From contig NZ_CP059164.1 in NCBI RefSeq assembly GCF_013466985.1, positions 186,001 to 250,000 on the forward strand: 64,000 nucleotides of DNA, in the 5' to 3' direction. This document shows positions 56,624 through 64,000 of this stretch, in pieces. The stretch is from Nocardioides ungokensis. Its GTDB lineage: Bacteria; Actinomycetota; Actinomycetes; Propionibacteriales; Nocardioidaceae. The notes beneath the pieces are model-generated. The model was not told the DNA's origin. It made no database searches and saw nothing but the letters and a program-made list of their open reading frames with translations. The position numbers and the translations under genes were made by a program. Each line of letters begins with the position of its first letter. Position 1 is the stretch's first letter.

Positions 56624-56965
56624 GTGAGCGATGACTGGCGGACCGTGACGATCGAGCGGCTGCGTTCCCTGATCATGAAGGCCGAGCCCGACATGGTCGA
56701 GGAAGCCAAGTGGCGCAAGGCGTCCAACCCTGACGGCGTCCCGACGTTCTCCTGTGCCGGGCTCGTGTGCACGGTCGAGACCTACAAGGACAAGGTGAAG
56801 CTGACGTTCGCCAGGGGTGCGTCGCTGGACGACCCGGCCGGGCTGTTCAACGCCAGCCTCGACGCCGGGACCCGCCGTGCCATCGATGTCCACGAGGGCG
56901 AGGCGCTGGACGAGAACGACTTCGTCGCGCTGGTCCGGGAGGCAGTGGCCGTCAACCGGTCCTGA
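56624..56965 (+). CDS. DUF1801 domain protein
   Basis: This 113-aa protein has the DUF1801 (YdhG-like) core: IMKAEPDMVEEAKWRKASNP, FSCAGLVCTVETYKDKVKLTF and GLFNASLDAGTRRAIDVHEGE, ending REAVAVN. The fold is known but not the function. The start is GTG 56624. Confidence 0.9.
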   Translation: MSDDWRTVTIERLRSLIMKAEPDMVEEAKWRKASNPDGVPTFSCAGLVCTVETYKDKVKLTFARGASLDDPAGLFNASLDAGTRRAIDVHEGEALDENDFVALVREAVAVNRS

Positions 56966-57062
56966 TCGGGTGGCACCTCCGGGCGGGACGTAAGCCTCTC
57001 GGCACCCCGGGCGACGCAGGTGACCCTTGAGGCACAGGGAACCAGACGCCGGGAGGCCCGTC

Positions 57063-57722
57063 ATGACCACACCGAGCACGCCGCCACCTGCACCGACCGC
57101 CTATCCGGCGCGTCTCCAGGTCGACTACCCGACCCAGCTCAACCGCGTGACGACCGCGTTCCGGGTGCTGCTGGTCATCCCCATCGCGATCGTCTACGGG
57201 GTGCTGACGGCCGGCGAGACCCAGACGGTCTACGACCAGAGCGGCCAGACGGTGAGCACCTCGAGCGGCGGGATCGCGGCAGGGCTGTTCGTGGCGACGT
57301 TGCTGATGATCCTGTTCCGGCAGCGCTACCCGCGCTGGTGGTTCGACTTCGCGCTCGAGCTCGCGCGGTTCGGCACCCGCATCGGGGCCTACCTCGCGCT
57401 GCTCACCGACGAGTACCCCTCGACGGTCGAGGCGCAGCGGGTCCGTCTCGAGCTCGACTACCCCGATGCCGAGCGCGACCTGAACCGCTGGCTGCCGCTG
57501 GTGAAGTGGCTGCTCGCCATCCCGCACTACATCGTGTTGTTCTTCCTGACGGTGGGCGCCTTCTTCGCGGTCATCATCGCGTGGTTCGCGATCCTCTTCA
57601 CCGGGCGCTACCCGCAGGGGCTGTTCGACTACGTGGTCGGCGTCGGTCGCTGGTGGCTGCGGGTGGAGGCGTACGCGTTCCTCCTCGTCACCGACCGCTA
57701 CCCGCCCTTCGCGCTCAGCTGA
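57063..57722 (+). CDS. DUF4389 membrane protein
   Basis: This 219-aa protein starts YPARLQVDYPTQLNRVTTAFRVLLVIPIAIV and repeats the theme later (VRLELDYPDAERDLNRWLPLVKWLLAIPHYIV), typical of DUF4389. Four membrane helices are predicted, two per repeat, followed by FTGRYPQGLFDYVVGVGRW. The function is unknown. It overlaps the MOSC gene tail to tail by 8 bp. Confidence 0.9.
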   Translation: MTTPSTPPPAPTAYPARLQVDYPTQLNRVTTAFRVLLVIPIAIVYGVLTAGETQTVYDQSGQTVSTSSGGIAAGLFVATLLMILFRQRYPRWWFDFALELARFGTRIGAYLALLTDEYPSTVEAQRVRLELDYPDAERDLNRWLPLVKWLLAIPHYIVLFFLTVGAFFAVIIAWFAILFTGRYPQGLFDYVVGVGRWWLRVEAYAFLLVTDRYPPFALS

Positions 57723-58470
57723 GGGCCGAGACCGGGTCGCCCACGCGCACGGCGCCGGGGACGACGACGTCGGACCAGACACCGAAGAGACCGCCGTGGT
57801 GGCGGGCGAGGGTGCGGAAGATCTCGACGTCGGCCTCGAGCCCCGGCTGCGGGCGGGTCACCATCGTGCAGCGGACGCACGGCTGCGTGGGCCTCAGCGT
57901 GATCCCACCGACGCGCAGCGGCCCGCCGACCCAGTGGTCCTCGACCCAGTCCTCGCCCTCGACGTCGACCAGGAGGTTGGGCCGGAAGCGGCGCGGGTCC
58001 CACTCGCCGTCGGCGTGGAGCGCCGCGCCCCGGCGCAGCGAGGCGGTGGTCAGCACCAGGACGGGCGCGGCGTCGACGTAGCGGTCCACCGGCATCGTCC
58101 ACTCGATCGCCCGGCTGGTGTCGTCGGTCGCGTCGGCGAAGAACTCCGCCCGACCGGCGTCGCTGCCCACCGAGGCCACCAGCGAGACCGGGCTGCCCAG
58201 CCAGTCCGAGAGCAGCTCGTCGGTGCCGCTGCCGGGCCCGACGGCGGTCCGGCCGTCGGGCAGCGCGATGACCGGGACGTCGCCGTCGTACGACGCGGCG
58301 GCGGTGAGCAGCTCCGGGCGGCGGCGCGCAGTCAGGATCCGCCCCGTACGCCGGTCCCGGATCCCCCAGCGCCGGTCGCCGAGAAGGCCGTCAGCCTCGA
58401 CGGCGATCGCGCCGAGCGGCTCGCCCTGGAGCGACTTGACGGGGTAGCGCCACAGCCCGACCAGCTCCAT
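57715..58470 (-). CDS. MOSC domain protein
   Basis: This 251-aa protein has an N-terminal beta-barrel part (LVGLWRYPVKSLQGEPL, GDRRWGIRDRRTGRIL) and the MOSC domain with its Cys in LRPTQPCVRCTMVTRPQPG near residue 203. MOSC proteins carry sulfur or bind molybdenum cofactor (MOCOS and mARC families). ATG 58470 starts at the conserved MELVGLWRYPVKS. It diverges from helR. Confidence 0.92.
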   Translation of the reverse strand: MELVGLWRYPVKSLQGEPLGAIAVEADGLLGDRRWGIRDRRTGRILTARRRPELLTAAASYDGDVPVIALPDGRTAVGPGSGTDELLSDWLGSPVSLVASVGSDAGRAEFFADATDDTSRAIEWTMPVDRYVDAAPVLVLTTASLRRGAALHADGEWDPRRFRPNLLVDVEGEDWVEDHWVGGPLRVGGITLRPTQPCVRCTMVTRPQPGLEADVEIFRTLARHHGGLFGVWSDVVVPGAVRVGDPVSALS

Positions 58471-58501
58471 GACCCACCTGCGCACCGGGAGGAAGAGAAA
58501 A

Positions 58502-58524
58502 GGAAGGGAGTCCGGCTCCCTTCC
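58502..58524. promoter_or_regulatory. Perfect hairpin between MOSC and helR genes
   Basis: GGAAGGGAG-TCCGG-CTCCCTTCC has 9-bp arms and a 5-nt loop. It is 32 bp from the MOSC start and just upstream of a possible helR -10 (TATAGC, 58535-58540). It could be an operator or an attenuator hairpin. Confidence 0.5.
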
Positions 58525-58547
58525 ACTCCCAACGTATAGCGCACCGG

Positions 58548-58566
58548 GGGGCTTGCGGCAAGACCC
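58548..58566. promoter_or_regulatory. Rifamycin-associated element (RAE)
   Basis: GGGGCTTGCGGCAAGACCC matches the 19-bp RAE palindrome known upstream of rifamycin-inactivating and helR genes in actinobacteria. It lies between the possible -10 (58535-58540) and the helR start (58624), the usual position. It implies induction by rifamycins. Confidence 0.9.
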
Positions 58567-58623
58567 CCGGCAGGGCGCAGAATCACCGCCCCTGGCCGCC
58601 TTCTGCGAACTGGAGCCGATGAC

Positions 58624-60788
58624 GTGGAACCCCTGACGACCAGCGCGTTCGACCTGCCCCGAGAGCTCGCGGGCAAGGCCGACCCGGCGCTGATCGCCCG
58701 CGACGAACAGCACTTCGCCGACATCGCGCGGACCCTCGAGCAGTCGATCGCCGACCTGTCGGACCGGGTCGACGCCACGCGCCTGGAGGCCGGCGGGACC
58801 GGCCAGGAGGCGATGGACCGCGACCTCGAGGTCCACCGCCTCAGCGCGCGGCTGCGGACCCTGCGACGTTTCGGGCTGGACCTCTGCCTCGGGCACATGG
58901 TCGGCGCCGACGACGCGGAGCCCGTGTACGTCGGGCGTCTCGGCCTCACCGACAGCACAGGTCGCCGGCTCCTGCTGGACTGGCGCTCACCTGCCGCCGA
59001 GCCGTTCTTCGGGGCGACCCACGCCGACCCGATGGGCCTGACCAGCCGTCGCCGCTACCGGTGGACCCTCGGCCGGATCAGCGACTACTGGGACGAGGTG
59101 TTCACGGCGGAGGGGCTCGACGGGCACGCCGCTGCCCTCGACGACCAGTCCGCGTTCATCGCCAGCCTGGGCGGCAGCCGGTCGCCTCGGATGCGCGACG
59201 TGCTCGGCACCATCCAGGCCGACCAGGACGCGATCATCCGCGCCGGGTCACGCGGCGCGCTCGTCGTCGACGGCGGTCCGGGCACCGGCAAGACCGTGGT
59301 CGCCCTGCACCGCACCGCCTACCTGCTCTACTCCGACCCGCGCCTGGGTCACCGCCGGGGCGGCGTGCTGTTCGTGGGGCCGCACCAGCCCTACCTGGCG
59401 TACGTCGCCGACGTGCTCCGAGCCTGGGGGAGGAGGGCGTGCAGACCTGCACGCTGCGCGACCTCGTGCCGGAGGGGGCGAACGCCGTGCCGAGGCCGAC
59501 CCCGAGGTGGCCCTCCTGAAGGCGTCCGCGGCCATGGTCGCGGCGATCGAGCCGGCCGTCGCGCTCTACGAGGAGCCACCCACCGAGGGGATGGAGGTGG
59601 AGACCCACTGGGCCGACGTCTGGCTCAGCGCCGACGAGTGGGCCGAGGCGTTCGCGTCGCCGGACCCCGGCACCCCGCACAACGAGGCGCGCGACCAGGT
59701 CTGGGAGGCACTGGTCGAGATCCTGACCGACAAGCACGACGACCAGGACATCACGCCCGAGCAGGTCGCCCGGTCGCTGCGGCAGAACGCCGAGCTCGTC
59801 GACGCGTCAGCCGCGCGTGGCCGCTGCTCGACCACACTGACATCGTCGGAGACCTGTGGTCGGTGCCGGCGTACCTCCGCAGGTGCGCGCCCTGGCTCGA
59901 CGCCGACGAGGTGCGCCTGCTGCAGCGTCGGGACCCCCAGACCTGGACGGCCTCCGACCTGCCGCTCCTGGACGCGGCGCGGCAGCGGCTCGGCGACCCG
60001 GAGGCGTCGCGGCGCAGGCGCCGCCAGCAGGCCGCCATGGCCGCCGAGCGCGAGCAGATGGACCAGGTCGTCGAGACCTGATCGCATCGGACGACTCGGT
60101 CATGCAGGTGATGTCGATGCTGCGCGGCCGGGACCTCCAGCACGCCTGGCCGACGAGACCGCCCTGCCGGGCGCCGGCAGGAGCGCCGACCTGCTGGCCG
60201 GGCCGTTCGCGCACGTCGTCGTGGACGAGGCCCAGGAGCTGACCGACGCGGAGTGGCAGATGCTGCTGCTGCGCTGTCCGTCGCGGAGCCTGACCATCGT
60301 CGGCGACCGCGCCCAGGCCCGTCACGGCTTCACGGACTCGTGGCACGAACGCCTCGCGCGGATCGGCCTCGACCGCACCGACCTGGCCTCGCTGAGCATC
60401 AACTACCGGACGCCCGAGGAGGTCATGGTCGAGGCCGAGCCGGTCATCGGGCCGCCCTCCCCGACGCCAACGTGCCGACCTCGATCCGCAGCAGCGGCGT
60501 ACCCGTCGTGCACGGACCCGTGTCGGACCTGACCCCGATCCTCGACGCCTGGCTCGCCGAGCACGCCGAGGGATCGCCTGCGTCATCGGCGTCGGCGAGC
60601 TCGACGGCAACCTGCTCCCGGCGTCGCCACGGGTGCGGTCACTCACCCCGAGCTGTCCCAAGGCCTCGAGTTCGACCTGGTCGTCCTCATCGACCCGGAG
60701 AGCTTCGGCGGGCATCGAAGGGGCCGTCGACCGCTACGTCGCGATGACCCGGGCGACGCAGCGGCTGGTCATCCTCACCAGCGCGTGA
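58624..60788 (+). pseudogene. helR: RNA polymerase recycling ATPase HelR, several frameshifts
   Basis: HelR is a UvrD-like motor that frees RNA polymerase from rifamycin and confers resistance. The first 270 residues are intact: LTTSAFDLPRELAGKADPAL, ARDEQHFADIARTLEQSIAD, LTDSTGRRLLLDWRSPAAEP, RYRWTLGRISDYWDEVF and Walker A VVDGGPGTGKTVVALH near residue 219. Later parts are recognisable in other frames (HVVVDEAQELTDAEWQMLLL, LTIVGDRAQARHGF, SLSINYRTPEEV, AMTRATQRLVILTSA) with at least six one-base shifts. Even spread of conserved segments suggests poor sequence quality, though genuine decay cannot be excluded. The start is GTG 58624. The RAE 58 bp upstream supports the identification. Confidence 0.88.
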
Positions 60789-60824
60789 ACGATCTCCGGG
60801 CGGGACCAGCCCTATGCTCCAAGG

Positions 60825-62142
60825 GTGAGTCAAGGCCGCGGGGACCGAGTCATGGCGCGTGCGCTGGACGCCGCGGAGGCGGCCTCGCCGGTCGAGGCCG
60901 TGGAGTCCGTCACCCGCGAGCTGGGCCTGGCCCTGAATGCCCCCGGGTGTCGTTCCTGATCGCAGATCTGTCGGGTCGGGCACTGGTCCGTCTCGCCCAC
61001 ATCGAACTCGACACCCCCGAGCGGCCGCCGGCAGCCCGCTCGGCGCCCATGAGCGGCGGGCCCTCGAGGAGTCCGCGACCGTGGTTCCCTTCGACGGTGG
61101 GCCGATCGAGGAGGCGGTGCGTTCCCAGGAGGTGCGGGTGTTTCCGCCCGAACCCCGGCGTACGGCGGCCGACGGTCCCGAGCTGTGGCGGGTGCTGGCG
61201 CCGGTGACCCAGCGTGGCGAGGTCATCGGACTCCTGGAGTTCGTCCTCCCCGACGAGCCCCACCAAGACTCGGTGGGCCGAGATCGCCCGGCTCGCGCAC
61301 CTGCTGGCGTTCGTGGTGATCGCCAACCGCCGGCACACCGACCTGTACGAGTGGGGGCGCCAGCGCACGCGGCCGCTGAGCCTGTCCGCAGAGATCCGCA
61401 CCGGCTGCTCCCCGGGCCCCAGACCTGCGAGGCCGGCGCCTTCACGCTCGCCGGCTGGCTGGAGCCCGCCGCCGGCATCGCCGGAGACACGTTCGACTAC
61501 AGCCTGGCGCGTGACGAGCTCCATCTGTCCCTGACCGACGCCATGGGTCACGGGGTGGCCGCCGCCCTCGCCGCCACCCTGTGCGTGGGCAGCCTGCGCA
61601 ACGCGCGCGCCGAGGGCGCCTCACTGCTCGAGCAGGTCCACACGACGAACCAGTCGCTGCTCGAGCACGCCGCCGCCAGCGCGCTCGAGGACTTCGTCAC
61701 GGGCCTGATCGGTCGGGTCGACCTGCGCACCGGATCGATGGAGCTCGTCAACGCGGCGCACGTGGCGCCGTACCTCGCGCGCGGGGACGACGTCAGCACC
61801 CTCGACCTCCCCGTGGACCTTCCGCTGGGTCTGTTCGCGGAGAGCACCTATCGGGCCAGCCGGATCACCCTGGAGCCTGGCGACCGGGTCGTGTTCGTGA
61901 CCGACGGCATGCTCGAGCGCAACGCTGTCGACGTCGACCTCGCGGCGGAGATCCGCGCCACCAGGGCGCTGCACCCGCGCGAGGCCGTGCGGGTCCTGGC
62001 CGACCGCGTCCTGGACGCGACGGGCCACGCGCTCAGCGACGACGCCACCGTGCTGTGCGTGGACTGGCACGGCGGGCACGGACGGGACCGAGGCAGTGTC
62101 CGCGGTGCCGAGCGAGGCCGGGTGAGTCGCCCCCTCACGTGA
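60825..62142 (+). pseudogene. PP2C (SpoIIE-type) serine/threonine phosphatase, several frameshifts
   Basis: The intact C-terminal part (61426-62142) is an SpoIIE-like PP2C phosphatase: GIAGDTFDYSLARDELHLSL, TDAMGHGVAAALAATLCVGSL, NAAHVAPYLARG, VFVTDGMLERN and SDDATVLCVDW, including the metal-binding Asp residues. Upstream pieces (ARALDAAEAASPVEAVESVT, VSFLIADLSGRALVRLAHIE, AHLLAFVVIANRRHTDLYEW) look like a GAF-like sensor in shifting frames; at least four one-base shifts. GTG 60825 follows TATGCT (60813-60818), fitting a leaderless message. Such phosphatases reverse anti-sigma or anti-anti-sigma phosphorylation. Confidence 0.8.
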
Positions 62143-62179
62143 GTCGAAGGCGGCTCCACCATGCGGAGCCGCCTTCGAC
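62143..62179 (+). terminator. Hairpin terminator after the phosphatase gene
   Basis: GTCGAAGGCGGCTCC (62143-62157) and GGAGCCGCCTTCGAC (62165-62179) are perfect 15-bp arms with a 7-nt loop, immediately after the stop codon. It has no T-tract, as is common in high-GC genomes. It lies between convergent genes and may serve both. Confidence 0.85.
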
Positions 62180-62216
62180 GGGTGACCGGGCCCGCGGGCC
62201 GGCCGGGAGGGGAGGG

Positions 62217-62991
62217 TCAGGCAGTCGGGGCCGACAGACGGTCCTCGTCGCGCGAGCCATGAGCGCGGTGACTGCCTTGGGCTGGAAGCCCTTGAAGGTC
62301 ATCCAGAGGCCGACCGTGAGCTCCACGCCGCGATGGGCAGGGTCAGCACGAACGAGGCGGACGAGACCTGGTCGAAGAGGCCGAACAGGGTCCCGAGCAT
62401 CGAGACCAGGAGCAGCGGGGCGCCGATCAGGCCGACGGTGGGGATGATGCGGGGGACCAGCCGCGAGCGGTAGAGCAGCGTCCCGAGCAGGACGGCGTTG
62501 ATGGCCGGCACGAGGCCGGGTCCGAACAGGAACGTCCAGTTGCGGACGTCGACCAGGGCGTTGCCGGTGACGGTCAGCGAGGCGGTGTCACCGGCGGCTC
62601 CGGCGTAGTCCTGGCGGAGGGTGACGACCGCGAGCAGGCTGACCACGCCGATCATGATGACGGCTGCCTCGAACATCCGGGAGGTGACGAAGCCGAGGGC
62701 CATCGACTCGTTCTGCCGCTTCAGCACGGGGAAGAGCGCGACGGCCGAGCCCACGGCGGTCACCGCGTTCACCGAGTCGAGGAGGCAACCCCAGATCACG
62801 CGGGTGTCCTGACCGCCGCCGGTGATGTAGCCGGAGTCGTTCAGCACCGGCCCGATGAGGATCAGCGCCGGGATCGAGGACGCGAACGTGAGCAGGTAGA
62901 AGATGCCTGCGGCGCGGGCGTGGCTCCGCGTGGGGTCGGGGGCTGCGCCGGTGGTACGGCGGGTGGCGGGGGCTGGTGCGGTGATGGTCAT
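62217..62991 (-). pseudogene. DUF4386 membrane protein, two frameshifts near its end
   Basis: About 257 residues with six or so helices: ARAAGIFYLLTFASSIPALILIG, VIWGCLLDSVNAVTAVGSAVALFPVL, ESMALGFVTSRMFEAAVIMIG, WTFLFGPGLVPAINAVLLGTLLYRS and a final ELTVGLWMTFKGFQP, the DUF4386 pattern. One shift near 62325 and another near 62260 are needed to reach ELTVGLW and then a sensible stop (MARDEDRLSAPTA) at 62217. AGGAG before ATG 62991 marks the start. The function is unknown. Confidence 0.8.
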
Positions 62992-63276
62992 GTCAGGCTC
63001 CTGTGCGCGAGGTGTCGGGGTTGCGGGGTCGGCGCGACTCGTCATCGTCTCGACCCGGGTGACCGAGACGAGGGGCAGACCGATGTCGCGAAGCTGGTGC
63101 AGCAGGCCGTGCAGGGCCGCCTGGTCGACGACCGGGCCGGTGAGCAGGGTGAAGCCGTCGCCGGTGGTCAGCGTCATGCCGTCGAAGCGGGCGGACCACC
63201 GGGGGTCGAGGCGCCCGTCGAGGCGGATCTCGTAGATGTCGGACCCGTCCGGGCGGCTGCTGGGTGTCGTGCTCAT
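62992..63276 (-). CDS. Small protein open into the DUF4386 gene
   Basis: ATG 63276 begins about 82 residues of ordinary protein character (GSDIYEIRLDGRLDPRWSAR, FDGMTLTTGDGFTLLTGPVV, QAALHGLLHQLRDIGLPLVS), similar to small proteins often found before DUF4386 genes. No stop separates it from DUF4386 in the present sequence, although that gene has its own ribosome site. Either they are fused or a stop was lost through an indel near 63040. The function is unknown. Confidence 0.65.
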
Positions 63277-63353
63277 GACCCGCAACCTAGGAACCGATGT
63301 GGTGAGCCCACATCGCATCATGTGGTGAGCGACGTGGTGATCTTCGTCAGGAG

Positions 63354-64000
63354 TCAGCGGCGGGTGGTGCGCTGGAGCAGGTTGAGCTCGCCGGCCCGGG
63401 AGACCGCCGACCGGCGGCTGTTGACGCCGAGCTTGGCGTAGATGCTCCGGGTGTGCGTCCGCAGCGTGTTCAGCGAGACGACGAGCTCCTGGGCAATGGC
63501 GGGCCCGGGGAGGTCGGTGGCGAGCAGCCTGAGAACGTCGAGCTCCCGCTCGCTGAGCGGGTCGACGAGGGCCTGGGCCACCGGCCCGGACGGCTCGCTT
63601 CCGCGCCCGAGGGCGGCGAGCAGGCGACGCGGGTAGGTCCAGGACGGGTCCCGCTCGGCACACGCCGCGAGCAGGGTGGCGAGCGGTGCGCCCTCGCCGA
63701 CGAAGACGCGCACATAGCCCTCCGGCTCGGCCAGCCTGAGGGCGCGCTCCAGCGGGACGAGCGCCCCCGGGAGGTCACGCGGACCGTGCTCGGCGAGGTG
63801 GACGAGTGCCTGGAGGGTCAGGATCTCGATGAGGGTGCCGGTCCGCCCGCCCTCCTCGGCGGCGACCCGGAGGCGCTCGAGGAGCCGGTGCGCCGTACGC
63901 AGGGCGCCCGGGTCCGAGCGCTGGTGGATCAGGATCCTGGCCAGCGTGACGTGCTCGTACTCGCGGACGTAGGAGAGCTCGTCGTCCGCGGCGAGGCCGC
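63354..64000 (-). CDS. LuxR family regulator, C-terminal part
   Basis: The gene runs off the right edge, so its N-terminus is not seen. The visible 215 residues are a TPR-like helical region (LIEILTLQALVHLAEHG, LVPLERALRLAEPEGYVRVF) and a C-terminal LuxR helix-turn-helix: PLSERELDVLRLLATDLPGP, AIAQELVVSLNTLRTHTRSI and YAKLGVNSRRSA. It resembles MalT-type large ATP-binding LuxR regulators. It probably governs the DUF4386 pair downstream. Confidence 0.88.
   Translation of the reverse strand, partial: GLAADDELSYVREYEHVTLARILIHQRSDPGALRTAHRLLERLRVAAEEGGRTGTLIEILTLQALVHLAEHGPRDLPGALVPLERALRLAEPEGYVRVFVGEGAPLATLLAACAERDPSWTYPRRLLAALGRGSEPSGPVAQALVDPLSERELDVLRLLATDLPGPAIAQELVVSLNTLRTHTRSIYAKLGVNSRRSAVSRAGELNLLQRTTRR

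Overview
This 64 kb window is high-GC actinobacterial DNA. GTG starts, probable leaderless transcripts (a -10-like hexamer about 7 nt before the start codon), a recC-recB-recD operon, a menaquinone gene (menB), an F420-type nitroreductase, HelR with its rifamycin-associated element, and SARP, DUF2510 and SHOCT proteins all fit. The style suggests a Nocardioides-like member of the Propionibacteriales; that placement is inference. I see no rRNA, tRNA, CRISPR array, integrase or transposase.

Layout. (1) 1-4.9 kb: four 73-bp tandem repeats, a VOC protein, a pirin diverging from a MarR regulator, then pcaF and a fused pcaI-pcaJ gene behind IclR-type palindromes. (2) About 5.2-32.4 kb: an accessory island with mixed gene orientations. 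Both edges hold gene debris: the C-terminus of an FAD monooxygenase on the left and of an MFS transporter on the right. Genes to the right of the island (hydroxyquinol 1,2-dioxygenase, maleylacetate reductase) feed the same 3-oxoadipate pathway as pcaF and pcaIJ on the left, so the island appears to interrupt one aromatic-degradation cluster. (3) 33-64 kb: chromosomal genes, including a SARP-like ATPase regulator, recCBD, menB, a TetR/MFS pair, a MOSC protein, helR, a PP2C phosphatase, a DUF4386 protein and a partial LuxR regulator.

The island is the most interesting part. Between 11 and 31 kb it is an array of mostly single genes: kinases, a TIR-like protein coupled to a membrane protein, GIY-YIG, PD-(D/E)xK and phosphorothioate-dependent HNH nucleases, DinB, PH-SHOCT, NAT, GH25, lipoprotein and MBL genes. 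Consecutive genes or small groups are separated by one copy of a 15-bp motif, consensus GCGTCATTCCGCCGC. I count 15 copies, all on the + strand whatever the direction of the genes, plus one degenerate copy at the left edge. Fixed-orientation repeats between cassettes recall an integron or superintegron, but the motif is not a canonical attC and no integrase is in the window. I propose it as a candidate undescribed cassette system.

A caution on quality: many genes, including conserved ones (recB, recD, helR), carry one-base frameshifts, several in short homopolymers. The pattern looks more like indel error in the assembly than mass gene decay. Frameshifted genes are listed as pseudogenes because they cannot be translated as given, with their full inferred extent.
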